DNA of 64,000 nucleotides from Gymnopus androsaceus JB14 (taxonomy: Eukaryota > Basidiomycota > Agaricomycetes > Agaricales > Omphalotaceae): contig ML769391.1 in NCBI GenBank assembly GCA_009733575.1, forward strand, positions 1-64,000, in the 5' to 3' direction. The notes below the pieces were generated by a model. It did not search any database, was not told where the DNA came from, and worked only from the letters and a program-made list of their open reading frames with translations. The position numbers and the translations under genes were made by a program. Below are positions 21,971-34,899 of this stretch, in pieces. Position 1 is the stretch's first letter, and each line of letters opens with the position of its first letter.

Positions 21971-23367
21971 GATCGATGACGAGACGATTATGATGATCAA
22001 GTCGTTTCCAGTCTCGCATTCGTCCGAGAAATCGAAAACTAACGTGACCGATTTTCCATTTGACCAGTAACATTACTACAGAATTCTGCATGAGCCTCGA
22101 GGATCAACGACAGACAGAAGCGCTAGGCTCTCATAACTTATACATCTTTTTATTTAGCGGCTTCGCAGCAAACAACAATAATGCTGCTGTCACGAGCGTT
22201 TAGTCCAGGCAACTCCAACGACGCGAGAGACAGGTACTGATTACTGCTCCAGAACACTCCAATAAATTTATCGGTCCAAAAATTCAAGGAAGCGCGATCC
22301 AGATCCGGGGCCCGAGATTTGATACCTCCTTCCTTCTAAACCATACTAAGTGGATACTTCAAGTTCGAGCTCGAGGAGTGGTTCTAATGACCTTATCTCA
22401 TTTACTTTAGTGTGCTTTATGGCACAAGAGTCAACAGAGTCGATATTAAGATATCGGTAAGAATTTTTATCGGAGAGAAGCCTTGCGATTGACAAGATCC
22501 AACGATCTCAGGGACTTCTTGAGAAAAGTCGCAAGCTCTACCGATGGACCGATACATGCTGATACACGCTATACCGTTGGCAGTTGGACACGCTGATAAT
22601 AAACCCCGCTGAGGCCACTGAGGCCATTGATTCTCTCAGGCCGTGTGTACAGTAACCCGGTCTAACCAAGTACTAGTATCTCGGACCGTAAGTGAACTTT
22701 CTACCGTTGTCATTGTACGGCTGGTTTTTATGGCACTGACAGTCTAGTACGGATACAGTTTGTGCAATGACAATGTCAACTGTTGCCACTAGCACTATAA
22801 AATGTACTATGTACATATTTCTGCAGGTACAAATATGTAAAGCGAGATGCCAAGTTCTGAATAGATTATCGCATTGTCGGGCCTGCATCTGCCTGCATCT
22901 GCCTGCATGTGTTGAGAATCAAAATGGCTTGTCCTGTCACGGTCAATAGTGTCCAATGATTCGTTGGAAACGCATACTTAGTTGACTGGCTTTCGGCGCT
23001 GGCGATGTATCGCTGATTTTCATTCTCCGAACGATTCGGAATGACGATTCTAATTCGAGTCTGTTACCCGCGGCTCTTGACACTTGCACTACGTTCAAGC
23101 GCAAGCCGGGAGTATTTCATTTATTGGTAGAAGCATTATCTTAACCTCAAGTACCACTCTGGCTTGGTGGATCTATGTTTCAGTCGTTTCTCTACTATGA
23201 AACTTAAGCTTGAGAAGCGCGTCGCGTCCAGCGCGTCCGCCGTCCCGAATGCCGATCATGAATCATCACGTGGAAGTACGTGACCCGTAACCCTCCGCTC
23301 TTCGACCCCTTCCCCGTTCATCCATCTCTTCGTCCATCTTTTTCTGTTTTCGGTCCAATTGCCCCTA
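21971..23367. other. Long intergenic region
   Basis: No ORF with recognisable similarity or coding character. GCCTGCATCT is tandemly repeated near 22,880-22,910. The last 150 bp are the presumed COA6 promoter. Confidence 0.5.
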
Positions 23368-23707
23368 ATGTGGTGGCCCTTTTCTTCGACAAAAGACTCC
23401 GGTGTATCTACCCGAGAAGACCGCCAGATATGTTGGGAAACAAGAGACCAATATTTCGCTTGCTTAGACAGTATTGGGGTCGTGAAGGCGGGTGACGAGA
23501 AAAATAGCGGTGCTTGTGCATCAGAGAACAAATCTTACGAGAAAAACTGTGCTAAAAGCTGGGTCAGTCATTCTACGCCATATCTCTATGTCGAAACTAA
23601 AGGCAATACAGATTGAGTACTTCAATCAAAGACGGGTTATTGCGGAGGCGCAGAAGGACAGATTGGCGCAGGCGAATACTCAAGCTCAGAATGCAAAACG
23701 ACAGTAA
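23368..23707 (+). CDS. COA6: Cytochrome c oxidase assembly factor 6 (COA6), 96 aa
   Basis: Two exons, 23,368-23,562 and 23,612-23,707, separated by a 49-bp intron. The start MWWPFSSTKDSG is followed by REDRQICWETRDQYFACLD, a CX9C helix, then CASENKSYEKNC, a CX10C helix, then W-IEYFNQRR, which matches the CX9C-CX10C CHCH fold and the WxxYFxKRR motif of COA6. COA6 acts in the mitochondrial intermembrane space in copper delivery to the CuA site of cytochrome c oxidase; import and disulfide formation would go through Mia40/Erv1. The ATG at 23,368 is chosen because upstream in-frame codons contain no ATG. Intact, single-copy housekeeping gene. Confidence 0.92.
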
Positions 23708-24377
23708 TATTCCGCTGCGATTACGTTCACTGTGTGTCTATTCTACTAACTTGTTTCCGTCCTCGAACTCCTTCTAACAGATCTACGCATCTACATACAG
23801 CGCTTCCCGATGGTAATAATAATAATGGAATCTTCTCGGACTCATGATCATCCTTGTTGCCGCCCTGTGTCTTTCATTCATCTTTTATCTTGATGATCTT
23901 CAAAGTGGGCCCATAGAACTCTGCTCCCTTTCACTGTCTTGGTGTTACAGCTTTGGATCAAGGGGATTTTGTGGGATGGCTGATCCTGTGAACTGATTCT
24001 GTGGCAAACCTGACAAGCCTTCATTCACTGAGAGGAATGTGACCCGCGAACCTACGAATTACAGTCTCCGAATGGGATTTACACTTTCTCACTATTAGCT
24101 CGGTGCTTCTCGGTGCGAATACAAAGGTACGAGCACACGAATTTGTTCAACGTTCAATCACCTGGTTACTGATCTATTAAAACAGTTATCGCGGCAAGCT
24201 GAATGAATACCAACTCTGCTGATCATGAACCCGAGCTGAGCCTTAATATCATGAAAACCACGTTTGGATTAGCTTCCGTTGTTTGTGCGGGGCTATCTTG
24301 TTTCCCCTATCGTGGCGCTATGACGAACTGTTGCGATATATTTGAATTCTTTGGGCAGGGCATCGGTGATATGGCTG
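23708..24377. other. Intergenic
   Basis: 3' flank of COA6 and upstream region of the Ser-rich gene; no gene seen. Confidence 0.5.
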
Positions 24378-24384
24378 TATAAAA
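24378..24384 (+). promoter_or_regulatory. TATA box (TATAAAA)
   Basis: TATAAAA lies 36 bp before the ATG at 24,420. This is short but compatible with a very short 5' UTR. Confidence 0.45.
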
Positions 24385-24419
24385 CGGTCAACCTCTGAAA
24401 CTTTGGGTTGCAGATCACC

Positions 24420-25350
24420 ATGCAAGCCCCCACTAGGTCGAATCGAGCTCGTGTTGGTGGTTATTCTGACTTCTTTTCCTCGGGCTTTCGTGCAATCACC
24501 TCGAGGAATAATACCGTCTCGAGTCGTCCGAGGCCCTCATCGACGTATTCTCTCCCTACAGCGCATCCTATTTTAACGCGCTCCAAGTCCTCCAGTAACC
24601 GACGACAATCGGGAGATAGTGGCGACAGTGGTCGTCCTCAAAGTCCCAAATTTAGCAAGGACTCCAAGTCGAACAATATTCCGTCCTCTTCATCAACTGA
24701 GAAGCAAAGGAAACGGATGTCGTTCATGGAGTTTTCTGCAAAGCTCTTCGACAAAATAACACCGGGAGTATCAGAAGCACAGTCCTTCGTGGAGTTTGAT
24801 GAGACGAAGAGACGGTTGCGCCCTCGAACTCGGAACAGTTCTTCTGATTGGTCGGGGCCCAATCCTCGCACACAGATGTCTTCCATTCGCACCGTGCGGA
24901 CTCGGTACGTGTCTTCAATGCCTAGCTACTGCTATACCCACTGATATACAATCTTTTAATCGTAGCTACCCCGCGAATGAGACAGATCCTTTCAACTCCT
25001 CTCCCGATTCCAAGTCTTTCTTTATTGGCTTGAGCGATTCCTCCTCATCTTCGTCGCCCCGACGATCTCGACATCAATCTTATATTTCCTTCTCCGGTTC
25101 TTCATTAAGCTCTCTTACAAGCTTCGCACGGCGCGAGCGACCCACCTCGATACATTCACTCCCCGCTGCGCTTCCTCCATCACGGCGCTCATCTTACCTT
25201 TCTTCAAGTCTCGAAAAGTACGACTCCTTATTCCAGGAAGAGAGCTCTATCCTCGAATCTCCTTACGAGAATGAGAATGAGAACGACGACAGGGACTTGG
25301 CGAATATCGATTGGCGCGATTTCCACATTCAACTTTTCGACAATGTTTGA
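24420..25350 (+). CDS. Ser/Arg-rich hypothetical protein (289 aa)
   Basis: Two exons, 24,420-24,904 and 24,966-25,350, joined with phase 2 (CG|C) to give 290 codons. The start is MQAPTRSNRARVGGYSDFF. The protein is rich in Ser, Arg and Pro and mostly disordered, with a short ordered-looking block RMSFMEFSAKLFDKITPG and a C-terminal acidic end (NENENDDRDLANIDWRDFHI). I do not recognise a domain. Many SPRR/RRPTS-type sites could be phosphorylation targets (inference). It lies between COA6 and the GATA copy, with no sign of damage. Confidence 0.75.
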
Positions 25351-25666
25351 CAGAGATGTCTGCAGGTGGAAGGAGGTTCTTCTAATGACTTTGGAAATGT
25401 AATATAAAATTCACGTAATTTTTACGATTTAGAATGACCACAGTATTGCAATTGGAAATCATCCTCTTTCAGAAATGTCCATCTTACGAGCTGCACTCAT
25501 ACATTTCGATTCATAACCTGTCGATGTTCTAGATGATAGATCCATCGTTACTCGAGTTTGTTTCGCTGGTTCAGTGCTCCCGATTCACATGAAGGCCTCG
25601 GGGATTGTTTTAGAAACGGATATGGCCTATGGCTGATGAACGAACCTTATCACCACGTATCTCTTC
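25351..25666. other. Spacer, partly duplicated
   Basis: The last roughly 120 bp match 35,440-35,533, the upstream flank of the second GATA copy. No gene. Confidence 0.6.
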
Positions 25667-26375
25667 ATGCAACTACCACGTCCGTCGATTAGCACTGGTA
25701 CTACTCCCTCCTTCTCGGATGCGCAGAGTACGATCACTGTGACCTCGCAGATTGCTACAGATATCGTTCGCCTCCAAGGGGCAGAACTTATCAGAGTACA
25801 AAGGAACTTGAGAAGGCTCAGGTATGTATGTCCATTGGATCTCACACCGTTTCGAAGTTTCTCTGGATTGGGATTGTAGTTAAAACTCAAGAGTGATTTC
25901 GAATAACTTTATTCAGAATCTCAACGCAACTGCTTTCGAGTTTATTCGTGCTACTGATCGTGTCAGATATGCAGAATGATGTGTCCCAGTAACGGATGCG
26001 GGCGTCGTTTCTCGAGGGAACGATGATCAATATTCAGCGTGAAAACGATGCTTCGTCTCAGTCTTTGAGGGTTATCCAAAAGAATTTGCAGAATTTCTTG
26101 GGTCTCGGAGTTGCGTTCGGTTTTGAACGTGAACAATCTTCGTTCCTACCACAGGAAGGTATCGCTGGTCTCGCAGGACACTAGTAACACCGAGCCCTCG
26201 ACCAAGGTGAGGATTTCTCATCGATGCTTTTCATTCTCAAATCAAAGATCAAGCAAGGTGTTTCTGGTTCTGAAGGTTATGACAATGACGTATTGAGCCC
26301 GGATGTATCACTATCATTGGAATCCAAAGGCACTACGGTCAGTTTCTTAATCAATGTGTAACTGACATTCAAGTT
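25667..26375 (+). pseudogene. GATA-factor-like gene, truncated copy 1
   Basis: Very similar to 35,534-36,280. It starts MQLPRPSISTGTTPSFSDAQ and contains the coiled-coil exon with SFLEGTMINIQRENDASSQ. It has one base fewer near 25,800 than copy 2, stops in the exon around 25,985, and loses similarity at about 26,375, before the zinc-finger exon. It therefore cannot encode a DNA-binding factor. Confidence 0.75.
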
Positions 26376-26496
26376 GCATGCTCAGCTGGCGATTAGCGCC
26401 AAGGGTCCGCACCATTCTCTACCTCTACTATCTACTTATTACAGACTTACAGTCTTATAATGTCAAATTCCAGCCCTCGTCTATCTAATACTTTAC

Positions 26497-27246
26497 ATGC
26501 AACAGGGCAGAGGTATTTTAGGCACTTATGTGTCCAGTGAGTCGCTACGATCTGAAGAACTTCTAACCCACGTCAAAAAATCTCTCCCAAAAAGAAACAC
26601 CTTGATGATGGCTGGATTGCGTTACGGGGAAAAGAAAAGGCAAGGAAAGGAAAAAGTAAGGAGAAAGAGGACAAGGGTGAGGGTAAGGACAGAGAAAGAG
26701 AAGAGCGAAAACGAGGTGTTCATCTTTTTAGGCAAGGTTGCAGATATTACTGGCATCACAGCTGGAACATACGACAAGACTTGGGGGCCGCAATCAGATC
26801 CCAAACCTCCACCTTCAGTCTCCTGCACTTCCGTGCTATTACCGAGTAAAGAGCCGCAGTTCTCTGATATCTATGTCGATGACAAACCAACGCGTGCGCA
26901 TGAAGCCTACAAACAACATCCAGGAAGCAAGTGGATACCCCAGATGTCATTGCTCTCAGCGCATTCAAGCTCAAAGAGTGTGGCTCGACCGAGTATATCA
27001 ACCCTGAGGCGTGCAGGCTGTCAGTGTGTGGGCCTTTGGGGTATAGTGGGGCTGGGATGGTTGTATTCCACTGCAACTCCTCTGACGGGTCTGCTTCCTC
27101 CCCACTTCCTCACTTTCTCCGCTGACGATGGAGATACGGTAGATGTGGAGGGGGAAGGCGACAGAAGCTCACTTACCCTCTCAAAAACTACCCCAGAGAA
27201 TTTCGGTGGGTATTCACCCATACGCATTTATGGGTTGTATACATGA
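26497..27246 (+). CDS. Uncertain ORF, 249 codons
   Basis: An open frame with a Lys/Arg-rich segment (KKRQGKEKVRRKRTRVRVRT) and then unremarkable sequence. Overlapping frames are also long, there is no recognisable domain, and it starts near the breakpoint of the truncated GATA copy. It could be an exon fragment of a decayed gene or chance. Nothing else is recognisable in 27,247-27,887. Confidence 0.2.
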   Translation: MQQGRGILGTYVSSESLRSEELLTHVKKSLPKRNTLMMAGLRYGEKKRQGKEKVRRKRTRVRVRTEKEKSENEVFIFLGKVADITGITAGTYDKTWGPQSDPKPPPSVSCTSVLLPSKEPQFSDIYVDDKPTRAHEAYKQHPGSKWIPQMSLLSAHSSSKSVARPSISTLRRAGCQCVGLWGIVGLGWLYSTATPLTGLLPPHFLTFSADDGDTVDVEGEGDRSSLTLSKTTPENFGGYSPIRIYGLYT

Positions 27247-27887
27247 GAGGGAGGCGGCGCTTCATAATCTAGGCTCTTCACTTCTTCCTCCTCCAACGCG
27301 AAGAGCATTTAACATCCCAGCTGTAACATCCTGGTTTTCCGTTGCCGTGTCTACCCTCTTCATGGTCCTCTCACCGCTGCGAAGTCATATCTCTCTGTTC
27401 GTGAAAATGCAAGAGGAGAAGCTAGTGAAGATAAAGCAGGCAGTTCAAGGCAGTGGCTCTTGGCCTTATCACATTCCGCCTCTACAGTCTCAATGAAGAT
27501 ATGAGCGCTTCAGCTGGTCTACAAAAAGAAATGCTTTGCCGTATTTGCAGCTAAGTAGCACTGAGACATGACATACACTGCGGCGACTGCGCAGTGTATG
27601 TCGTGTCGTAGGTTGCAGCCAATTTTGCAAGAGGGCTTCATCCGTTATGCTGGCCTCTTTCACAGATCTAGAGTTGGCTGATGATGTTACGGAACCAGTC
27701 AAGAGTCACTCAGCCATGATACTTCACCCCCTCGGTGAGGACGATGCGGTTGTAGAGCAAGAGATGATGTATGGCAATACGAGGACAATTACCCTATGTC
27801 AGCGTAAGTACAAGCCGAAATCTGTGTCCGATGCCACGGTAAAAAAATATAGCAAGCATTTGTTTACTTGTCCGACTGCACAATCCT

Positions 27888-28968
27888 CTACACAACAGCC
27901 AGATCTCCAAGCTTGAGCCTGAAGAGCGCCGCTCCAACATTATGTAGCTCTGTAAATCCACCATTGTTCACAGCGTACAGATCACCGTTGTCAGATTCCA
28001 TTCTTCCAAACGCTAACGATAAAGGCTGCGTGTATGTGTCAATATCCGGACCTCCCGCAAGCACCAAGACCTCCTTCGTTTCATGATCGATCCTCACAAA
28101 CTGATTTAGTGCGAATAAAGCCGCAAAAATATTCCCCTCTGCATCAAGAGCAAACTCTGCTACCGAGGTCAAATTTGTCGCCACGACCTCTGGTTCCCCT
28201 AGAGGGAGGCCAGTCTTGGGATGGATAGGAATCCGAGCGATGAGGGCTTGTTGCCAGTTGCTGAAATAGAGATACTTTGTCGAACTGTTTTTGGGTTGGA
28301 AGGAGTGGATACCATAGACACCACTGGTACTGTCGATAGGCTGAACCGTAGTTAGTGAGTTGTTGATAGCCATAAAGTAGTGCCCAGTTTTGACGTTCAG
28401 GATGTTGATAACACCCAACGGACTATCGCCAACGTATATGAGCCCTTCCTCTTTCGAAATGACCTCCATGCCAGTAAAGATGCGCGAATCTGGAAAGTGA
28501 GCTACTTCGTTGACGCGCGCGGGATGCTCGGGGAAGCCGGTCATGTTAACATGGAAGATGAAGGGTGATCCTAGGACATCGATGTGGGTCCATACGGAGA
28601 GGTTACTGCAGGCAACGTAGAATTGGTCATGCTCTACTTCGACGATACCGTGTGCAACCAAACATCCCTCAAATGTGTGGATGTGTCTGACGGACCCATT
28701 GATCGAGTCCGGCTCAATTTGATAGATAATTGGGAAATTGTCAAAGGCGACAATAACCTGGCCGCTTTCGCGAACAGCAAGGGTCTCTAAACTGATACTG
28801 GAGTTGAAGTGGTAGATGGTTTCGACTTGTACAGGAACTATGAAGATGAAAGTTAGGCCGAAATATCTGTGAAGTAGCCTGATTACTACCTTTATACCCT
28901 GATCCAATTTGGCAAAGGATACCAATGGTAGCGCCAAGAATGGTAGTGAATAAGGGGGATATACGCAT
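27888..28968 (-). CDS. Six-bladed beta-propeller protein, SMP-30/gluconolactonase-like (342 aa)
   Basis: Exon 1 (28,890-28,968) gives a hydrophobic leader MRISPLFTTILGATIGILCQ, probably a signal peptide. A 52-bp intron with a GTAGTA donor follows, then exon 2 (27,888-28,837); together 343 codons. The body has repeated propeller-type strands such as LETLAVRESGQVIVAF, GLIYVGDSPLGVINI, FALDAEGNIFAALF and GDLYAVNNGG. This is the pattern of the fungal SMP-30/gluconolaconase-like or lactonase-type secreted family. Metal ligands typical of SMP-30 cannot be assigned by eye, so enzymatic activity is uncertain. Several N-glycosylation sequons support secretion. Intact. Confidence 0.7.
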
Positions 28969-30100
28969 TGCAAGTTTCAAGGTGGATGAGAGTGTTGCAC
29001 AGAATATCTCTTCTTTTATTGACGGGCGTTCGTACGTACTTCCAAGCTTTACTTAGGAGCAAGGTCCAGCAACATGCCACTGGACAAAAGATCTAGAGTA
29101 TGTACGTGGCGCATCATTACTAGTACTGCTAAGGATAGGTACTTATCGTACGTAGTATTAGCTAGAGCAACTGGGGGCTCCCTGGCTAAAGTTCTACCAC
29201 AATCATCGAGTTGTGAGCTCTTTTATGCGGCAAATGGCCTGGCGATAGCGACTCGTGCTGCGTCGTTTATGCCCCCCGGAACCGGCGTTCTTCTCTAGGA
29301 ACCTGGTACACTTCCTTCCTTCCTCGTCTTCGTCATTTAAACGGGTATACACCGGAATTATTATAGCCTATATGTCCCTAAAGAGGCCAGACAGAATAGA
29401 AATTATGATCGGTTGTACATGTGCTGTAGCTTTCGGCTGCGTCCATAACGCAGGGATATATACAATCGCACTCTGTGTCAGCTGCGAGCTTGTAGCGGGT
29501 CCCCAGAAAGGCAATATAGTGTCTGTGCTATATTCATTAGCTACTTACCGGCCGCGGACGCGTATTAGAATTAAGGTCCAACCGTTTCATTTTATATTCA
29601 TTTTACAACGTTTGAAGTCATTCGAGCTTACTGTTTCTGTATGGGTTGTAAAAAGTTTGTTAAATGGGTTTCAGCGCCGCTGCCACCAGACCAACGCCAG
29701 ACAACCTCAAATCCCAGGTGCACCAAATAGGCCGACCCAGGCTGCCAACGCTTGGCATGTGTACGAGTTTGTTAACGTAGTTCTGCACTTCAATAACAAA
29801 ATATTCCAACGTTCATCTGGCCCCAAAACTGTCTGCAGACATTGACATTCTTTCAACTTTAACATACATACATGCTCATACATGTCTCGCGGCTCAGCTG
29901 ACAGTAACATTTCAGTGCCCACTGTGATGTTCGATGACGATGTTTTAGCTTGTTACAGCAATGTATTCAAAGCTGGGATGGTGTAAAGTTCACGGCGAAG
30001 TTTGTCCACGAAATTCTAGAGCTGTGGCCGAGCTTACAAGAGACTCACGTCAGAACGGATAGGGGAAATAGAGACTCGGATAGAGACTTGGACTCGGATG
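28969..30100. other. Intergenic, no supported gene
   Basis: Contains a scrap of the dispersed repeat near 29,275 (GGAACCGGCGTTC). An open frame at 29,255-29,845 has no domain and no splice support. Confidence 0.4.
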
Positions 30101-31004
30101 TCAATGGTCTTTAATTTAATTTAACTTTACTAAATGTGGTACAGTGCCCGCAGGTACTTCCCATCACCTGAGTAACCGTAAAAAGTACAAAATTTTCAAA
30201 CCTTTTCAGAGCATGTGAAACCCGGCCAATTTTTTCAAAAATAGGTGCAATCAACTCCATTTGGATAGCTCTACCTGGCTTGTGCTTCACTAAGCCAGTG
30301 CTTGAGTTTTGGTTTTCGGACCACTATTGAAAAATGAACTTTGCTTAGTCATACCCTAATTAGGAAGGTGCCTTGCATATATAGTAATACAGCTTTGACC
30401 TTCTCTTGCAAAACAAGCCAGTTTATCGGCTGTTATTCAGTGCAGTGTCATTTTTCTGTGTCCATCTGCTTCATTCAATCAGTTTCACATGTATCCATTG
30501 CCAAACCTGGCTTTGCTAGTTAAATAAGAGCATTTTCTGAATACAGGCCATGTGCATGACATTAAAATGCTCAAAAAAGGTGTTATAAGCCTTCCTGCAG
30601 CCTACAGGAACATAAAGTTTGGGTTATTTTAGCTCACAAAAATGAACACCATGGGAAATTATTGCCAAATGTGGCTCCAGTTTCTTTCTCAATATAAATC
30701 ACATTCTTTTGAGTGGTTTCCTTCCAAAACTATTTTTATTATAATTTTAGCTATTTTTTTCCACCCAAAACAGACCTGTTGGAGAAGTACCTGCAGGCAC
30801 TATGGTGTTCCGTCTCTGCATCGGCCCTGTCACCTACCTGTTCCTGTGAGTTTGGTGCTGGTTCTTGGACTTGTGCTGGTGTATGATGCCGGCAGTTACC
30901 TGGTACCTCTCTCGGGTTCAACATCCTGAGATTGCGCCACGTAATCTATCTGTCTGCCCTTGTTTGCTGTGCTGATGCCGAATGCCCCTTGATTATAACA
31001 TTGG

Positions 31005-31960
31005 AATCAGCTTCACCATCTTGGTCAATGCTCTCTCAATGCAGAAACCACTTTCCTGTCATAACCTTCCTGCTAACCTTGAGTTGAATGAACTTCCTTC
31101 AAGCTGACTGGAGTTCTTTGAATTATTCCTTAAAGTCACACAGGTATTCAGGCTCATTCCTTGTGGGTGGTTGATTTGGTGCAGTGAAGACAAAAGCACA
31201 AAGGACCCAAGATGTCTACTACAGTCTAGAGCTAGCGGTGTTACCGGGAATCCAGAGCTTGAAGTTTAGTGGGAGAATGATAGCTCAAAGGTACTACGCT
31301 GCACTCATCATGCTTGTTATTTTATCTGGTGTTATAGCAGCTGTAGCTGTGAGATTATTGCATAACAGACTGATAAGTCTCGGGCTGGATTAATGTATAA
31401 CTAACCGATAATAATTGGAAGTTCTTATGCATAATTTGGATTTCACATTTCTTTTTCCTTTTTTGATCATATATCAAGCCCCTGAGCCCTAACCCTCTCC
31501 TAACCACCCTAACCCTAACCTAACCCGGACCACTTTCTAACCCTAACCTAACCCTTAAACCTAACCCCTAACCTACCTTAACCCTAACCCCTAACCTACC
31601 CTAACCATAACCCTAACCCCTGTGCAAAAATTACGTCATTCCGTCCAAAAATGGCTTCAAAAACACCAAAATACACTAAAATTTGGACTTACAAATTGAA
31701 AAATTTGACCAAAATGGCAGGGAAACCAGCTTATCAGTTAGTTATGCATTAATCCAGCCTGAGAGTTTTCGGATCTTATGCATAAATCTCACAGCAACTG
31801 GTGGTTATAGACTTGCTTCGAGACCCTGTTGGGCACTACAATCACTCAAAATCTCTGGGCCGTCTACCAGTATCAAGTCCCATCTAAGGATCTATCCCAT
31901 CTCACATCATGTGGTACATCACACTGACAGACCAGAGGACCAGGGTATAGGCAGGCTGTG
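31005..31960. repeat. Deaminated copy of dispersed element (pair with 40,245-40,640)
   Basis: Matches 40,245-40,640 in two blocks (31,005-31,300 and about 31,890-31,960). Most differences are C-to-T or G-to-A at CpG; for example TGGTCAATGCTCTCTCAAT at 31,022 corresponds to CGGTCGACGCTCTCTCGAT at 40,271. Confidence 0.7.
31478..31618. repeat. Interstitial telomere-like repeats (CCCTAA-type)
   Basis: About 140 bp of degenerate CCCTAA / CCTAACC units, including several exact CCCTAACCCTAA-type runs. The array is imperfect and flanked on both sides by ordinary AT-rich sequence, so it is interstitial and not a chromosome end. Confidence 0.8.
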
Positions 31961-32451
31961 AGGTTGGGCTGAGTGTGCCAGTGAACTGGAATCATGGACC
32001 ATGTGGCCAAGGTCGGACGCACACCCAAATGCATGACCGAGGCCAGGCTAACCCTTCCTGTCTCAAAGGCAACAATGTAAGCCAGCAAACAGGGAGCGGT
32101 GGGTGGGGCAAAAAACAGGCAGGTGAGCGATGAGCGAGCACTAGATACTGCCAGCCTTATGTAAGCAAAATATTCCAATAACTGTTGTGAGCCATTTTGC
32201 AAAAGATCATGATGAAGTTATAAAGGGTATTCAGCAAATATTTTGGGCAGTCTGGCCAAGCCATTGGCAAGTTGGCAATGTGGGTGCTACTGATTATCTC
32301 TCATCCATCGCTTATTTCATTGTTGCACCAAATATTTGGCAAGCTTTTCAACTCTTTTGGCAAATATTTGGAATTATTACCAGTGTTTGAAAAAGGGTGG
32401 GTTGGGTGCTTACTTCATGTGCATGCCTGCTCACTGGCAGGGCACTTACAG

Positions 32452-33620
32452 GCACTTATTTTCCAAAAAAAAAAGTTGATCATGGGGTCTCATAAATCCC
32501 CAAAAAATCATCAAAAATACTAAAAATATTCAGGGGGTGGGGTTAGGTGCACTAGCACTTAATTTATCCATTTGGGCACTTATTGCCACATATTTTCTGA
32601 AAAAAAAGTTGATCACAGGGTCTCATAAATCCCCAAAAAATCATCAAAAATACTAAAAATATTCAGAGGGTGGGGCAAGGTGCACTAGCATTTAATTTAT
32701 CCATTTGGGTGCATATGGGCACTTATTTTCCAAAAACAGTTGATTGCTGGGTTCCATAAATCTTCAAAAAATCAGGTGAAATACTAAAAATATTCAGGGG
32801 GGAGGGGTTAGGTGCACTAGCACTTAATTTTCATATATTACAGGATTTTTGCAAAATACAGATGCAAACCCAAAAGAGAAAGATGCCCAGAAGCGAAATT
32901 TTTTATATTTAAGCCATGTAGAATGCATTTTAGGATGCAGTTCTTTTTATACAATATCTATGGCAGTTTATGAACATTATTGTCATAGCTTGGATATATA
33001 GAATCCTTCATAATATGATCATAGATGAACACTATGCCAAAAATGCAATTTTCTCAGTTTTGAAATGTTGTGAATTGTACCATGAAATATGTGGTATTTG
33101 CAGACATACAGTACATTCAAATGACTCTATGAGCATGCTTAGCCATGGTGCAAACAATCCTGAAAGGATACACTTTTGTAGTGGCCAATTAACCCAAACT
33201 TTCGCTTCTGGGTTTTTAGCAGTTTTGACAGCCAAAGAAAAATCAATTTATGATGCCTCTGGATGGCTATCAAAATATATTATTTTCCGAGAATTTTTTG
33301 CTTCTGGGTTTGCTTCTGTATCATAATAATATTATATTTCAGGGGGCCTACTGGTGCTTGTTTTCCCATGATAAAAGTCAGTCATTGGGCTCTGCAAATC
33401 CTCAAAAACATGATAAAAAATACTGGAAATATTCAGGGGGCAGAGTTGCCATACTAGTGATTAATTTAAATATGGTAAATAACATTTTGGTAAAGGGGTG
33501 CATACCGACCTGCCAGCACTTACTTATTAACCTCAAAAAGTTTTATTGGGGTCCATAAATCCTCAAATGATGAAAAATACTGAAAATGTTTAGGGGATGG
33601 ATTTGTGTACACTGGACCTT
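32452..33620. repeat. Degenerate tandem repeats, unit ~120-130 bp
   Basis: At least three adjacent units (32,452-32,575; 32,576-32,708; 32,709-32,831) share CATAAATCCCCAAAAAATCA, AATACTAAAAATATTCAGG and AGGTGCACTAGCA. Two more diverged units lie at about 33,335-33,470 and 33,500-33,620. Confidence 0.8.
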
Positions 33621-34899
33621 CCATGAGTATTCATGAATATTGATGAATAAATGACCACAAATATTTGTGACTCCAAAACAGCTACTTGCACTCAAGTGGG
33701 TACTCATGTGACAAATACATTACAATTATTTGTGAGTGGCAAGTAGCTAAATATTCATGAGTATTCATGAGTATTTGCCACTTGTGCCCATCTCAAAAGT
33801 TCAGCCATAACACATGACACCCATCAAACTTATGGTCAAAACTATACAGTAGTAGCTCTGAGATACATACCATTAATCACTGCTAGTGACTCTGAGATAC
33901 ATACTATTAATCACTACTGGCAACTCCAAGACACTTACTAGTAATTACTAATAGTAACTTCAAGTTAACAGCAAATCCGTCAAGTTGTGACAAAAGTTTT
34001 GTTTCAACCATGCACCTTTAGTCCCAGGTATAAGTATGAGTATATGGGTATATGGGTATATGGCAGTTCCTAGATTACACTCAAATTTCATGCAGACTTT
34101 TGTTATTCTGGGAGGACCTGTAGAGCAAGAACTCAAACAAAAATTGATGGGAGAGAGATGTGGCATGTGCAAGTTGTTTCAAACTTCAATCAAAATTTGT
34201 GAAAAGTTGCAAAATTGGGATTCAGCACATTGCCGCAAATTGGGGAAGTAAATTAGTGGACAGCAATCAATGTTTTGTAGTACTGTATGTACATAACCAT
34301 TGCTCTTATACAGATTGAATTGTAGAGAGGACTGAGCATATAAGTGTATATAAAGGATACTAGAAACCACCTGCAGCCAATACGCTACGCGTAGTGTCCG
34401 CACATACTCAATTAACGCCCACCTACTTAATATTAAATATTAAATATGTTTTGCATTAGTGCAAGGCACTACTGTGTGAATGGGTGAGCAAAGTATCAGA
34501 CAGCTCTTTGCAGGCCAGCAGGCTACAGTACTGTGGCTGTGTATATTGGTGCTTCACACTTGCGGACTTTTAGCCCTTTCCACATGACAGGTGCTTAATG
34601 AAATAGGAAGGTCAACAGGTGCCTGACAGAGAGCTACCAGTGACATCCCGAATACTACTGTAGTATTACCAGCTACTGTATTGCTTAATAAAATATGTTT
34701 TATCACAAGGCATGCAAACTTCGGGCCCGCCTCCGCTTCCCTCCCCTCCCTCCAGGGGGTCCCCCAAGCCAGGAAGTCATTAGTGGGCACTCTAAAGCCT
34801 CGTTTTGTGCTATCATAATAGGTGCAACCCCTAACACTAACCTACCCAACCCGGGACCCCGAACCCCTAACTATTCATCCAGCATATTTGGCAATGCTA

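Noticed and set aside
29255..29845. 196-codon open frame
   Set aside because: No domain, no splice support and unremarkable composition; probably chance.
31478..31618. True chromosome end
   Set aside because: Ordinary sequence with genes continues for tens of kilobases on both sides.
32452..33620. CRISPR-like regular repeats
   Set aside because: Units are contiguous and degenerate, without spacers, in a eukaryotic genome.
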